Part shown: positions 18,181 through 31,901 of the stretch, in pieces
Position numbering within the stretch: position 1 is the stretch's first letter
Layout: each line of letters opens with the position of its first letter
Translations under genes and position numbers: made by a program
The notes under the pieces: generated by a model
Databases searched by the model: none
The model's input: the letters and a program-made list of their open reading frames with translations, nothing else
Told to the model about the DNA's origin: nothing
Assembly: GCF_000485595.1 (NCBI RefSeq)
Contig: NW_014577073.1
Location: forward strand, 394,546-438,242
Direction: 5' to 3'
DNA length: 43,697 bases
Origin: Priapulus caudatus
Taxonomy: Eukaryota; Priapulida; Priapulimorpha; Priapulimorphida; Priapulidae

Positions 18181-18535
18181 AATGCTTTGTAATAAAATTA
18201 ATATACTCTAACTAAAATCTCCGAGGTATTTATTATTTACTAAAATCGCTTTAGATAATTCAGTAAAATGTACATTGCCGTGAATCACTGGTTGCGGTGG
18301 TGGGGATCGAACTCCACATGTAGAGCAAAATAAAGTAGAGCAGTGGAGCAGTATAGCTGTAGAGCTATAGAGCAGTAGAGCAGAGTATAGAGGAGTAGAG
18401 TACAGTGCAGTAGAGCAGTATAGTAGAAGAGTACAGTGCAGTAGAGCAGAGTAGAATGCAGGAGTTGTTGTTGTTGTTGTTGTAGAAGTTGTTGTTGCGT
18501 GGACCTTGACCCTGACCTTGACCGTGACATTGTCC
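18181..18535. repeat. AGTAGAGC minisatellite and GTT repeats
   Basis: 18336-18455 is a degenerate array of GTAGAGCAGTA-like units. 18465-18500 is (GTT)n. Near 18295-18320 the minus strand reads GGAGTTCGATCC, a tRNA B-box-like string. Minus-strand frames here are repeat artefacts. Confidence 0.8.
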
Positions 18536-18539
18536 TTGA

Positions 18540-18780
18540 ACGTGGCCTCGACCAATTTTCCCATTTCTAAACTTTCAGTGGCCTTGAGTTCAAGGCCACG
18601 GCCTTGGGCTCAAGGCCATTACATTTTCCAATTTCTAAAATTTTCAGTGGCCTTGAGCCATGGCCTCAAGGCCATTACATTTTCCAATTTTAAAATTGCT
18701 CCATAACTCGGCCAAGGCCACAGCCTTGAGCTCAAGGCCATATCCTTGAGCCATTTTCAAAATGTTTACATCACTCGATT
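18540..18780. repeat. GGCCTTGAG palindromic tandem repeats
   Basis: GGCCTTGAG and its complement CTCAAGGCC occur many times, often head to head (GGCCTTGAGTTCAAGGCC). They are set in units of about 70-75 bp that also contain CATTACATTTTCCAATTT. Each unit could fold as a hairpin. No coding role seen. Confidence 0.8.
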
Positions 18781-18834
18781 ATAGTCATGGTCATGGTCAA
18801 GTTGTGTTTACATTTCGCCTAACAACATGATTCT

Positions 18835-19075
18835 CGAAAATATCTTTCCGTGGTAATTGACAAGATTTGAACCGGGAATTATTGAGTACCAGCCCAGCAC
18901 GCTACGCTTGCACCCAAACTCACCATTTCTTATATGGTCGGATCCAATCTATGTGTTACATTTGGTTTACCAACAGTTAACAGAAAATTTTACTCTGTTC
19001 CCCGGCAAGAATTGAACTCACGACAACTGTCTAACAGTCCAACACGTTACGCACTCACCTATACTTACAATTTAA
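18835..19075 (-). repeat. Two tRNA-like modules, SINE-like
   Basis: On the minus strand, about 19070-19000 and 18925-18850 each show GGTGAGT..., a GTAACGTG/GTAGCGTGCTGG segment and a B-box-like string (GAGTTCAATTC; CGGTTCAAATC) 35-40 bp later, as in tRNA genes. Neither folds as a convincing intact tRNA by eye, so tRNA-derived SINE pieces fit better. Confidence 0.45.
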
Positions 19076-19195
19076 ATATTTTGATCTTAGATGTGTGCGT
19101 TCATTAAGAACAAATGATAAGAATGAATTCATCGCCTAGTATATATTTCAAGGCGAATATTTTTATTTATAAACAGAATAGAACTCCTTGTGCAG

Positions 19196-19275
19196 TTCAC
19201 ACACATACACACGCACACGCACACAGGAACGCACGCACGCGCGCACACACGCACGCACACACACACGCACGCGCG

Positions 19276-19309
<34 letters not shown>

Positions 19310-19310
19310 A
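19196..19310. repeat. CA/CGCG microsatellite
   Basis: Alternating CACA, CGCA and CGCG tract. The open frame through it is an artefact. Confidence 0.95.
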
Positions 19311-19484
19311 AGTTTTCATCATTAATTTTTTCACGTGTTCTACCGAGTTCTTTGACCTAAAAAATTCTTATTATTGTATTGTTAATTGAAGTGTATGCTT
19401 AGGATAATTTTTGTTTCCCATCGGGTTCCTGGAATAAATTCAAAACAGGTATATGATACCTAGATCCTGGTACCGTGGCACGTA

Positions 19485-19960
19485 TAGCCATTTTATGGCA
19501 AAAGAAATGCGTTTGTGGCAAGCCATTTTGATTTTAAATTTTTTTGGCGGGAAGATGTTATGATAGATCACATGTGGTTCTATAACCGTTTTCTATTGGG
19601 GTCATTGACCTCTAAAAAACACATGTATAGAGACCAAGTCATGGTACTTGGGGGCCACTTACAGCTGATTTATCGGCCAAACTGGGTTTTGTGAGCGGCG
19701 TTTTGAATTTGCAACTTTTGGCGGCGAAGATATATCTTATGATTTTGACATGGTTTGATTGCTTCTTTGACTTCAAAAAACATAGGCTATAGGCCACCAA
19801 GATCATTTAATCGAGCACTTACAGCTGATTTATGGGCAAAAACATGTTTTCTGCCGTGGCCCATTTTTTATTTTTGGATTTTTTGCGGGAAACGTTGGGT
19901 GGACATCGCGGGTTTCCCGAAATTTTTGAAATCGGCATACTCAAAAACCCCCTAGGGCAA
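19485..19960. repeat. Three diverged tandem units of about 160-175 bp
   Basis: Units beginning near 19488, 19665 and 19824 share the order GGC-AAA...GTTTT/GTTTG...GGCGG or GCGGGAA. CACTTACAGCTGATTTAT is exact at both unit joins. The third unit carries a 132-codon frame without recognisable motifs. Confidence 0.65.
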
Positions 19961-19974
19961 ACTTTTCATGCTTC

Positions 19975-20350
19975 TTTCAGAATGTGCACACTCAGACACA
20001 TATCCGCCTCACTGATGTATTATGTTCGATTCCCACAGGTATCCCAGCGAATTCGTAAAAACTGTAAAGGAAAGGTCCGTGATCATATCTTCAAACATTT
20101 TCTAGACAGAATACAAAAATATGCCATATATATCAGTTCCAGTTTATTTTTGTACTCTAAGCCTGTTTTTAGGCAATTAAATTTCAGCTCGTTTCCATGT
20201 CCGGACTCCGGAAACACTCCGCGATTTTAGGACATGCGCAGATCTTCGAGTCAGAGCTTAACTAGCTTGGATCCATATCCAATTGTTTGTTACATGGTTA
20301 GAGTAATTGCTGCAAAGTTTCTGCTTTTTATCACAAAAGTGAACAATTCA
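19975..20350 (-). repeat. Dispersed repeat, inverted relative to 925-1310
   Basis: Reverse complement matches 925-1310 in order along its length, with small indels. Confidence 0.75.
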
Positions 20351-20484
20351 GCTAGTTTTTTGCGACGATAGCAGCCTGTAACTAATATGAGGCATCGTGC
20401 TGATCGTGTTGATTGTGAGTAGACACCAGGGCGCGTGATGCAGGGGGGGGGTCAGGGGTCCGGACCCCCCCCCCGCTCGGCAGA
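20351..20484. other. Spacer ending in G and C tracts
   Basis: Short stretch with GGGGGGGGG and CCCCCCCCCC runs (about 20444-20475) directly before the start of the large duplicated block. No gene. Confidence 0.6.
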
Positions 20485-21778
20485 AAACGCATCTAAGGGC
20501 GGTCTAATTATCACAAAAATTTGTCAGGGGGAGAAAGCTACCCACGGACCCCCTTCGCCGTGCTTCGCACTTTGGGTTATGGGTTAGACCCCCCCTGGTA
20601 CAGAATTCTGTTACAACGCCCTGAGACATAGGCCTAAACTTATATGAGTAACACCGTACCCTGTATTACTTGGTTAATGAGAGGTTTTAACAATTAAAAT
20701 ACATGTATTAAATTCTCAAACTTATGTCAGAAATTTTAGTTTTCATTTTAGTTATCAATTCAACTCAACAAATATTGTACATTTCGTTCGTTTTGTCTTT
20801 ATTTTTATCAGGGTGGATTTCATGCGACGTGGTAGTTTGTTGGTATAATGTAAAGATGAAATTAGTAACTATTGTTAATACTTTCTAGTTTGGACCAATG
20901 GCTTCTCGAGCAAATACTAAACTTCAAACAAAAATGCCGGTTGCAAGCATAATGTCGCCGATCAAACTGTTTCACATCTACAGTACACTGTAGCTTGCCC
21001 AGAGACAACAAACACGCAACGCAATGCCGCCGCACGCATATATACTACACAGCACACACACACATACACACGCACACCACACACACACGCACGTCACGCA
21101 CTCACGCACGCACGCCACTGCACGCACGCACGCGACGCAGCGCGCCGCACACACACACAACACACACCGTATCAACGGTCGAGTTCTGTTCGATTGAGAT
21201 TTTGACTATTAAATATCGAAGTTAGTGTATAAATACAGCATACAATATTTGAGAAGTTTTATTTACTTTTGGTTAATCTAATTAGGCGCCCTAGATTGGT
21301 TTGTATAAGATCAAATAGGTTAAAATAACCGTAATACACAACCGTACCTTGTCAATATTGTTCGGATTAGAATTTTTAGTATTAATGTAATAAGAGAGTT
21401 CACTAATACTTATTGAGAAGTTGGAGTTTGATTTTTGGCTATCTGTAGGTTTTTGGCTTTCAAATCAAAACTGTCGTTCATGCTTCGTCTTTTGTCTTAT
21501 TTTTACAGGTTGAAGCTCATCGACGTGCGGTTAGTTGGCACACGGCTGGATTATCGCCCTTAAAAGTAAGCAATATTAAGGAATTTATTAGTATAACTGC
21601 TAATTGCCAGAGATTCAATCAAATGTAAGGAGAAATTTCTATGCCTTATTTGTAAATGTCCGCGGCAGTGTTGTGTACTCCACGCTTAAACTACTGTAAT
21701 AGCCAACTAGACTGTATGTGAAGATAAAACAATTTTCTAAACTTTTCTATTGTAAATTAAGTGATAAAATCGGCTTCG

Positions 21779-22342
21779 TGTAATAAGGAATAAATCTTAT
21801 ACAGAAGTTAGAAGATTACGCGGAGAATAGCTCATTAACATAAATATAGACAAGGGTTTGTTCTCTGCGGGAGGCAGGCGTAGGCGTATCGACCTGCGCT
21901 TAGGGAACGAAAACAAAGGAAGGTTTAGTCACGTGCTCGACAGGGTCACGGCGGGCGGCAGTGCCAGCTGGGAGAGAGCGATTTAGGACAAGCAAACGCA
22001 GCGGGGTATAAAACGGGGAGCCGGGAACACCCGACTAATTGATCTCGAGTTAGCGACACGTCACGTTTACTGATTACCGTTGCCTACAATCTAGATTACC
22101 TTAATATGTAGTTTCTGTGTTCTATGTCGCCGTACCTATCTTGTATTTCGTCGGCTCATTTCCGTGGCGCAATATTATATGTAGAGTCAAGCTTGGAATA
22201 GTAAAGATGTTGTTGTCTGAAATATAGTATCTAGCGTTTTTGTGCTTTATATGATAGTTGTGCCGACGGTACGTCCTAATACACTACGCTTACTACTTAG
22301 GGACCGATCACGGATAACGAGAGAGTAGGAACGGTTATTACA
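21779..22342 (+). repeat. 5' LTR of element A, second copy
   Basis: Starts TGTAATAAGG after TTCG and ends TTATTACA. The TATA region and R-U5 match 3830-4396 with indels. Confidence 0.8.
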
Positions 22343-22695
22343 GATTGTGCGAAGTGACCATGCGTATTGAAGATCTCGTTGCCTAGCACAGTATGTTTAT
22401 GTGTGTTTCGTGTATATGAAATGGTGTGTTCTTGTTTGAGATATTGTAAGTCGCCGAGGGTGCATTGACGGGTCGAACTACGACTCGAATGCACTTCATT
22501 CCGATATCACGTCTGCGTCTTACGGACCTACGTATCGCGCTAATATGTAGTGCCATGAATTTGTTTATAATCTATGGAGCTCGCCTTATAGTTGTGACTA
22601 TATTTGCTCGCGGAATTTATTATGTTGTTGTTTGGAGTACGTTGGGGGAGTACGGACGCTTGTTTGACGGCGATGACGTTTTAATATACGTTCAA

Positions 22696-23360
22696 ATGGC
22701 GCCAAGCGGGGCGACGCTTGATCCTTTGTTTGGCGAATTTATCTGATTTGAATACGACAACCAATTTTGACTAAATGCGACTTCAGACGGCCTACCGCTC
22801 GACTGGGCCGCTTTGGAAATTCACTTTACCTGATTCGAGTTCAAATTTATTGCTCAAGGAGATGGCAATCATTAGTGTTATAGGCGGTATCTACATTCGA
22901 CGGCACAGATATTCTCTGATATCTTTGGCGAATGGCTGGTTCATTTGCGGACAGTTGCTTTTTGATTTTAAACGGCGATGATGTGTTCGTAGAGTACGCC
23001 TTAGACCTCTAGGCTTCTCCAGGCGAACCAGCGCAGATATTGCCGATGTCATGAGCGTAACCAGCAAATCAGCTGGGATTCATGTTTCGCACAAATTATT
23101 TCGGCAAGATCGCGGAGCGGCACAGCCGCCGTAATGCGAATCAAAAATTTAAAGAAAGCGAGCGACAAAAACACGCTGTGAAGCTATTCAGCTTTGCGAA
23201 GCGTTTAGAGGGCGAGTTCACGCATAGCGTTTGGGGTTCAGCTTGAGACGGATGGTGGATGCATAATGAACGTTGAACGGATCAGTTTGTGGACGGACTT
23301 TCTCAGTGATGCTCTGCGGGCAGAAAATTATTATAGAAAAAACCTCACGACGGAATTGAA
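22696..23360 (+). pseudogene. gag: gag remnant, second copy
   Basis: ATG at 22696 corresponds to 4743. The coding sequence follows gag of the first copy but changes frame repeatedly. It joins the antisense pol segment at the same place as in the first copy. Confidence 0.75.
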
Positions 23361-23374
23361 ACCTGACCGGGAAC

Positions 23375-24715
23375 CGGACCGCGTCCTGCTCCTGCTCCTG
23401 CTCCTCTGCCTTCTGTCCCTCTGGGTTCGTTGATCGCTTCTCGTTGTGTGTGGCGCAGCTCGACGTCGTCTGCTTCCTGCTCTGTTAGTTTAATTTGAAA
23501 CAATATCGCGATTCGCATTTTCGACCCTTTCGATACACATATGGTAGGGCTATATTTCGCTAATGATCTGGCCATCACAACGCTTCAGGTTTTTGCAACT
23601 TCGGTGATGTTAGCAAGATTTCAGTGGGTAAATGATCACAGATTATTCGTAAAGGCTTACTGCCAGCTAAAAAATGCCTGCTTTTCGTGTGCAAACACTA
23701 TAGCTAAAGCTTCACTTCGGCGTTGGCCACCTCGCCTGTGTAGGAGTTAACTAGCATATATATAAATGACAACTCTGTGCCCACTGCGCATCCTTTTGGC
23801 AATACAGCTCACGGGTATGCACCTAGCATCTGCTATTACAAGAATAATGGTTCATAAACTTGCGGACTAAGCGAGACATTTGCGTGCTGTCAACAACGCC
23901 TGTTTTAATGCGTCGAAGCACGCTGCGCATCGTCATTCCCACAAACGTGCGTGCTTCTTGGTGAGGTGAGGCAACAGCTTTGCCAAATCCTTAATGTTGA
24001 TTTCTATATAAGTGCATTCGAGAGCGACGATGTTGCTTGACTGTCGGTGGGCTCCTTCATCGCTTGAATGGCTGCGACTGTGAAGCGGATTGGCTTCACT
24101 CGCTCCCTGCTTGAATCATCATGTCCTAAGATACTAACAGATTGCTTAGAAATTACATTAGACGGATTTAATGTTAAACGCGCTTCACGCAGACGGATCG
24201 AACACTACCTGTATATCTATAAGATGTTGCTCAAGTTCGGAAGTGTACCACGATATCGTTCATATACGTACAGAATCTCTCCGTAGCTCCTTTTAAACAC
24301 GTTATGTAAAGTTGGCTGAAAGACACTAGGGCGATTTTTCAAGCAAATGGACGAAATGGTAGATGTTACGTAAACTTATGCGTGATGATAGCCGCTCTTG
24401 TGTTGGTCGTCAGGATGCCACAGGTAGTCTTGAATAATACTCTTTGCAAATCCAACGTGTAAAATATTTGCATTGGCCTAATGAACCAAAATATCTTCAA
24501 TCCTTTGGGTAACGGATACCACGATGGCTTCAGTAACTTGCCGTTAAGAGCCCGGCCTAATCGGCGCGCCAATCGGACGGTAGAGCTTGCCTTTCTTAGG
24601 TACGATAAACACGGGCGTCGTCCAATCACTTTGGGGCTTCTGAAATTTATTTCCGTTTCAACAAAGCAGTTGATATGCTCCGTATGATCGTATAATAATA
24701 ATGCCTTTATTTACC
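23375..24715 (-). pseudogene. pol: Inverted pol fragment, second copy
   Basis: Antisense RT/RNase H sequence equivalent to 5398-6760, with the same gag-side and centre junctions. Frames are broken throughout. Confidence 0.8.
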
Positions 24716-24799
24716 AGCGTCTATACAGTCTACAAGGTATGCTGTTGATGGGGACACGGACATTAGCTTGTGCTGCTGCAGACGGACTATTTTCGGACT

Positions 24800-27700
24800 A
24801 AATATTTTTACCACGTTGGATTGCAAGAGTGGTTATTTCAGATACCTGTGCATCCTGACGACCACACAAGACGGCTTATCATCACGCATAAGTTACGTGA
24901 CAGTTCTCCATTTTGTCCCATTTAGCTTGAAAAATTCGCTAGTGTCTTTCAGCAACTGCTTAAATACGTGTTAAAGGGGTTACGGCAGGATGTGAATGTC
25001 CCGTATATCGGACGATATCGCTGGTACACTCCCTGATCGTTTGAAGCAACATCTTATAGATACAGGTTAGTGTTCTCATGTTGCGTGAAAGCGCGTTTAA
25101 CATTTAAATCGTCTAAGTGTGAATTTCTTTTAAGCATCTGTTAGTCTATTTAGGGACATGTGATCAGCAGGGACGGAGTTGAAGCCAGATCCGCTTAACA
25201 GTCGCAGCCATATCAAGATGAAGGAGCCCACGACAGTCAAGCAAGCGCATCGGTGTTCTCGAATGGGCTATTATTATAGAAATCAGAAACAATTTTGTAG
25301 GGATTTGCAAAGCTGGATTGCGCCGTTACCCAACCTCACCAAGAACACTCACGGTTTGTGTGGAATGGCGATGCGCAGCGTCGCTTGACGCATTAAATAC
25401 AGGCAGTGATGTGACAGCACCAATTCTCGCTTTATCCGCCAGTTTTAATGACCCTTGATTTCTGTGTATACAGATTGTAGTGCTATGCCGTCGGGCAAGC
25501 GTATTGTCGCAAAAGGATGCGCAGGGGCCGAGGTTGTCTATACATTCATATATTAGTGCTAGGTTAACTCAACACAGGCGAGGTGTGCAACTGTTCGAAC
25601 GTGAGCTTGTGCTAAGGTTTGCGCTAACAAAGCAGGCATTTTTTGTAGCGGCAGTAGATTTACGATAATCTGTGTATTTACACTGAAATTCTTGCTAAAT
25701 CACCGAAGTTGCAAAACCCGAAGCTGTGTTCCGATGGCATGGATCATTGCTGGTATTTATTGCCCTTATCTTATTGTGTATCGAAAGGGGGTTCGTCTGA
25801 AATGCGAATGCTGAGTTTTGTTGTTCAAGATTAACTACAGGCAGGAAGCAGACGAAGTCGGATGCTCGCACAACACGGAGAGCGATCAAACCGGAACCAG
25901 AGGGACCGTTTTCAGGAGTAGTATTAATACAGTGCATGCAGAACCGAGGACAAGGGCAGAAACGCAGGACACCGGCGCAGGTCAAGGGCGTCGAGGCGCA
26001 CCTGTGGAGACGCCCACAGTACAGAGGGAGTAGTCCAGGTATGACAACATACAATCCTAAAGCACACAGCGGCACCTTGGGGGCGTAGGAGGAAGGAAAG
26101 GACGGTCGAGAGTGCCATTACGCAGCCTGGCAAAACGCGCGCTCAGCTCAGAGGAGACACTGCGATAGAGGAGGCGGCATTCGTCCTGAACATTACGACA
26201 CCGCCAAACGAAGTGGCTTTGCTTACAGCGGGACATTCCAGGGGCCAAAAAAAATTGCCAATCGCAACTGACAGTGCTGCATTCATCTTAGTCGAGAATT
26301 TTGGAGCAAGCAATGCAAGACCCGCTATTTATACAAGATACATGTGGGCATTGACATCACGGATGCTACATTAAGGATTTAACGTTGCTGACTAATTACA
26401 TGATTTTAGGACGATTATTTGCAGCATATCACAGGAGGCACAGCAACACGGACCTAGCGTGCAGCTGGTAGCTACCCACCTATCGCGTTATAATGGAGTA
26501 TCATCACGTACATCTTTAGTGCGACATTTGGCTTCGCCAAACATATTGCTAGGATCAAGGAGGATTATTGGCCAATGGTATTCAACGTTTACGATTATGT
26601 ACGCAGTTGCCTCATCTGTTAAATCACGCAAAGTAACCTATCGTACGTTCACTTTAGCAGCGGACGCATACGCGCAGGGCGCCTTTTGAAGTGATAGCGG
26701 TGACACATTGCAGTTCTCAGCGACGCTCGCGTGGTAATCGTAGGCTAATTCATTTTCGCGATTTATATACGAGCTGGGCCCCGGCGATGTTTATGCGGTT
26801 AAGATAAATCAGCGAAAACAGTGGTTGACGAATCTCTTGATTAACGAAATCATCCCGAGACATTCTTGTCCCCGGGCGAGGATTTTTTTCGATTAATTGG
26901 CACGGAGTTTTGCAATAAAGATAATGGATAAAGTAACAGACATTTCCAGATAAAAGCCATAACGTGCGACCATATTATCCTGCTTTTATGGGGCAAACGA
27001 CGCTTCACATAGTTTTGAACTCGATGTTGCTCGCCATTGTGACGCGTGCACGGACGTCATGGGACTTTGTTGTTGCCACTATTGTTAGGTATTCGTCCGC
27101 TATCAATACTACGGCGCATCATAGTCCTTGTCTATTTGTTGTCGGCCGAGCACCGGGTATTGCCTATGGATAATTTGTTATTACCACAGAAGGGAAGGTA
27201 CGATGAGGAACGAGTTTCGCATGCTCTGGAGAGATATCCACCGGTATGTGCACAGTGCGAACCGCCACGCAGAGATGAGCGCCATAAGAAGCTTTTACGG
27301 ACAAGGGCGAGGCTTCATGCAGTTCTGGGTTGGAGATCCAGATTTCTACACGACCCGCGTACTGAGCCAGAAACCGAGCAATAGCTAAATAGCCCGTGGA
27401 AAGCATATTATACGCGTCTCAAAGTAAGAACACTTAAGAAATTTCTTTTGCAACACAAAACGACGACATTGCCAGGTCACCTTCCCATGTGATAACATCC
27501 GAGCGCCTATCCGTGGTTGCGCTGGGACAACGCGAGGAGAGGTCACGACCAGACCTGAGGAGAGCAGAGCTGAAGTATCCTGAAGCAGAGCTGAAGTTAG
27601 TCCTGAGCATAGCGGCGAAGCGCTACTGAAGCAGCAAGGAAGCAACCTAAGGGAGCGATACCACGACAGGAGTACAGGAAACACCTGCCGCCTATTCTAC

Positions 27701-27850
27701 GGGGAGCGAAGCTTGCCATATCCAGTGACGATTTCGGCATTCAGCGGGATGAAGCCATGCATCAGAGACAGAGGGCTTCATCTCAGAGTAGCTATAGCGA
27801 TAGGGGTTAGCGATCTTTTACCATAGCACGGTTGGTGCAATCGCCGTTGC
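24800..27850 (+). pseudogene. pol: pol, second copy (frameshifted throughout)
   Basis: Equivalent to 6834-9862. RT, RNase H, linker and integrase fragments are recognisable in changing frames. Beside the RT active site it reads GATGTGAATGTCCCG where the first copy has the TGA stop, so the stop may not be shared. Confidence 0.75.
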
Positions 27851-28298
27851 AGTATCATCTACGGCGCGGCCTCCCACTCGGACACCTCTGATCAAGGACT
27901 GTACGAGTTAGGCAGGAAGTCAAGCGACTCAGCAACTCACAATGATGCACAGGACCGGGAGCCTGCGGTGGCTTATGACACCATGCGACACATTAGGGAG
28001 GCCATGACGATGGCACACCGGTCGTTATAGTCATAGGAAAGGGGAGGTATCAATTCAGTGGCTACCTTCGTTTCAGCTCGAACTTCGAGCGACCGCTAGA
28101 GACAAGGAATCCTTCGATGGGAGACCTTGGCAGTATTCACCGTCAACTTACAGTACACAGCATGAGTGAAATATCACAGGACTTCTAAGAACCTGTTGCT
28201 TTGCGGGACAGTGCGAGCAGGGGAAGGGTTTACACTTGGCACTACGTAAAATGAGGTCGACTAAATAATTTCTTTCCTTGTTTATTTGCTCATTACAA

Positions 28299-30572
28299 GT
28301 TATCGAGCTGTGTGTTTGCGACTCTGGTACTCGCAGTGACGTTATAAGAGAGAAGTGTTTGCCCTACCAAAAGGGACGCTCGCCAATAACAAAAGTAGTT
28401 GCGACCATTCGTGTTTTACGTTGGATTTATCGCCTGGAAGATTATATTAGGAGGGGATTGTGATCAGATAGATATTTGTTAATGAACGCAGCAAACGCGG
28501 CCGCCTGCTGCGGCACGACCGCCTATACTAGTAACAGGGCTCGGCATGTCGACACGAAATCTACCCACATTTGAGGGGGTATTCGGAAAATGGCTGCACC
28601 GGCGAATGCTACACTAGCTACCATATGGATGAACAGCACAGTAAGACTGCAACAACAGCACATGTCACGCAACAACGACAAATTCCGTGAGATTATTGAT
28701 GGTATTTATAAAGAAGCATGCAGGCTGTATTTTCGACTTCGCTATGATCGGCTATAGAGCGCATTGAGGGGCTACGTCTTATGTTTTAATTTACGGGACA
28801 TCGGCTCAAGCGATCATTATTGCCGTTTATCGAGCCGATTTTCAAAAAAGCATTGTTAGAGTTGGCGACGGAAGTATGATTTAAATGACTTGCAAGCGCT
28901 TAGAGTTATCCGGGTTCGAGATTACGCAGGGCATTTCAACATTTTTTTTACCATAGAGGATTCATTGACATCTTTAATCTGACAAAAGACGCAGGTAAAT
29001 TGAATCATGACACTTTACGGAATTAATTGACGGCGTTGAGGCCATGCGCAGTTTGTCATAGATAACGATCGGCTACTGACTTTGACGATTACACTGAATC
29101 GAGCGACGGCCAGCATAATTCGGTGTACAGACAACGTTTGACATGATGATGTTGCTTTAGACGTCACGAATATAGTCTGCGGCACTTAGAAATTCACTAA
29201 CCAGCTGTCTTCCGGGCGGGATTTTTACCAATTTCGTTAGTAGCCGCCAACGGCATTAACTAAGTATTTTGCCGGAGTTATCAAACAAGTGCTACCAAAT
29301 TATCTGCATTGCTGAAAGCTTGGACGGATCATTGTATTAATATAAAATGTATTTGCAAACGATAGTGATACCAGTGCAGAATTCATTCCATTACTGAACG
29401 TTTCTTACCACTTAAAGCATGTCGGCCACTAATAAATGTCGATGTAATTATGTGTTATTTTTAAACATTTTTCAATTTGCCGGCACCTCGATATATTAAT
29501 TGGACACGCGGGCGCCCACGTGTATTATAGTGTTAGATAAGGAGTACGTGGCATTTTGCGCGCAGGATATCACGTTACTTTTACCTTGGCCCAACCTGGC
29601 CTACGCAAGTGCTCATGAACCATAAATCTTGGCAGGCGGAGTCGGAGTCTATTACGTTAGGGGGGTCCAGGATGATTTTTTTTTTTTTTTTAAAATATGC
29701 ATTATTTTTTAAGCAAGCGAGCAATACAACCTATTGACAGAGAAGGCATGAAGATGTTGTAACCCCAAAGATTAGTTAATATATATTGGGCAATGCGTCA
29801 TTGGCTTTTATCACCGGCAAACGTTTCGGTTGACGAGTATGCATGTAGGACAATCATGACCAGCCTTTCATTACGGACATAGAGATAAAGTCACTTCAAC
29901 ATGTATCGTTGCAGTTCGCGGTTTGCAGTGCGCATTCGGCTGGACCTTACCTTTGCCAACCTTTTATTTCAGGGATTCGTTCTGTAAATCTCAACAGTCG
30001 CTTTCATATTTTACTAAGGAGCTCCAGGACACAAATATGGGCAGACTGGCAGATTGGCGGATAACGAGCGTTAATGCCACAGATTCTCATCACGTCTATC
30101 GTTCCCCTAGCTCTATATGAACCATGTTAGATATCGCCTATGGATCTTAAGGATGCCATAGCTAATAGCCGAAGGATTCTCGATACTACGAGGCAGCGCA
30201 GAACAATTTTTAGGTGCACACATCTCAGTGCGCACCAGATAGTGATTTATGCTTTGCCATCGCGGTAGCTAGCGTTGGTGTATTGTCTGCTGCTGTGCGC
30301 CACCACACTCCGACCACGCTATGCAATCGTTCACCTGGCACCATACCGGCTCCTACATTATTTACAACCACGGTGCAACCCCTGTTGCAACAGGTTCATG
30401 CAACAGACCCTTCATTCCGGAGCGGCTTATATCCGCGGTTGCACCTGAGAAATGCGAGCATATTATTTAGTCACGGGGCGTAAGAGCCACAGTCCGTGTA
30501 GAGAATGTGCAGGATGGCGAGAAGTGGAAATGAAACTTCTCGCTCGCTTCAACGCGGTTCCATAAGTAATTA
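28299..30572 (+). pseudogene. env: env, second copy (frameshifted throughout)
   Basis: Equivalent to 10299-12552: acceptor-like sequence, signal-peptide region, cleavage and fusion region, the 61-bp insert, and the TM region near 30240-30300. No long frame survives. Confidence 0.75.
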
Positions 30573-30982
30573 GGACTTCTAAGGAGCTCCAGAGTTTATT
30601 AGTATATAACGATGCACAGGCGACGTATTTCATCCATGTATCTTAAACAATGCACTATTGTATCGTGCACGGTTAATGCCTATGTGTTCACAAGTTCTAA
30701 CCACTATATGTTCGCGCGGTAACTGTCTCGGAGATATCTTAATGTTGCACACGGCACACAGTTGTGTAACTATGCTATTAGATTGATAGCACTATATTCA
30801 TCATTTCAGTTCCAGTAGACAGGTGCTCACGCAGCACGTTTTCATCGTTATATTGCGTGTTTGGTTTTCTTGTTTATGAGGTGTAGCACGATGTTGTGAT
30901 GTGCATGTATACCAGTATATAGGATGCAATTCCATGTTACGCAGCCAAGTGATAATCTGACATTTTTTGGAGTACAGTCAAC

Positions 30983-31709
30983 ATGGACATGAAATCGACA
31001 TGCGGGGAGGCGACGAGTCACCTCCCCTACAACGATGACCGACGAATGGGGACGAGGAGATGGAAGGAACCGCGCTGGCCGGATATAAGGGGCGCGGCGC
31101 GCACTCGATGTTCATCACGACGACCCACGCGCCACGAGCGACTCCACGCGAGCCACACGAGCGACGCGACGACGAAGGCCGACAACGAAACGGCCCGCAA
31201 GGCGTTACTGTCCGCAGACCAATAGCCACGCGGGGCGTGCTAGCGGCGGTATAAACATTTGGAGGCGGCATGCGGACTATCGGGCACTGTTCACACGCTG
31301 CTGCACGTCTCTGCCGGCGGCGCTCGACAGTACGCAATCAATGCCGTGCGGCACTCGCCGAGTCGTGCGCACGCGCACAGCGACATGCACCAGCGGCTCG
31401 CCGTTACGGGGTGACCACCGCACGCCGCGCCTCATCTTCGCAAGGGAAACTGGCTGGGCAGGGGGCGTACACCACTGGCGGGCGTTCCCGGACGCGTGCT
31501 CGGTTCAGGAGATTGAACGGGTCACAGTCGTCCACCTCAATGACAATGAGGCTACCATCAAGTGTGCGATCGAGGAGCACATTTCAGGCGTTCGCAATGG
31601 ACCACAGATCAACGCGCGGGGCATGGGGGCCTCGATTGAGGGGAATGCGAGAAGACGAGGAGGAGGCGACGACGAGGAGAAAGACGACGTCTTGGCGCGC
31701 ATGAGTTAC
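30983..31709 (+). pseudogene. Accessory gene of element A, second copy (frameshifted)
   Basis: ATG 30983 preceded by GAGTACAG. Follows 12965-13705 base for base apart from indels; the Cys/Arg region is at about 31280-31325. Breaks fit sequence noise. Confidence 0.7.
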
Positions 31710-31901
31710 TAGGACGACGACGACGGCGCAGGGCACGGGACAGCTGCGCGGACGAAGGCGGCAGCCGGAAATTTTTTTGTTGTTTGTTGTTTGGTGATAA
31801 TTAAGATTACTCAAATCTATATATTATAAAAAAATAAAAATAATATATTAAATAAAATATGTGCTAGACAAATGTTAATATGAGGGTAATATATTAGTTT
31901 T

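Noticed and set aside
18540-18780. CRISPR-like array from the palindromic repeats
   Set aside because: Eukaryotic context, drifting units, and spacers that are themselves repeated. No cas genes.
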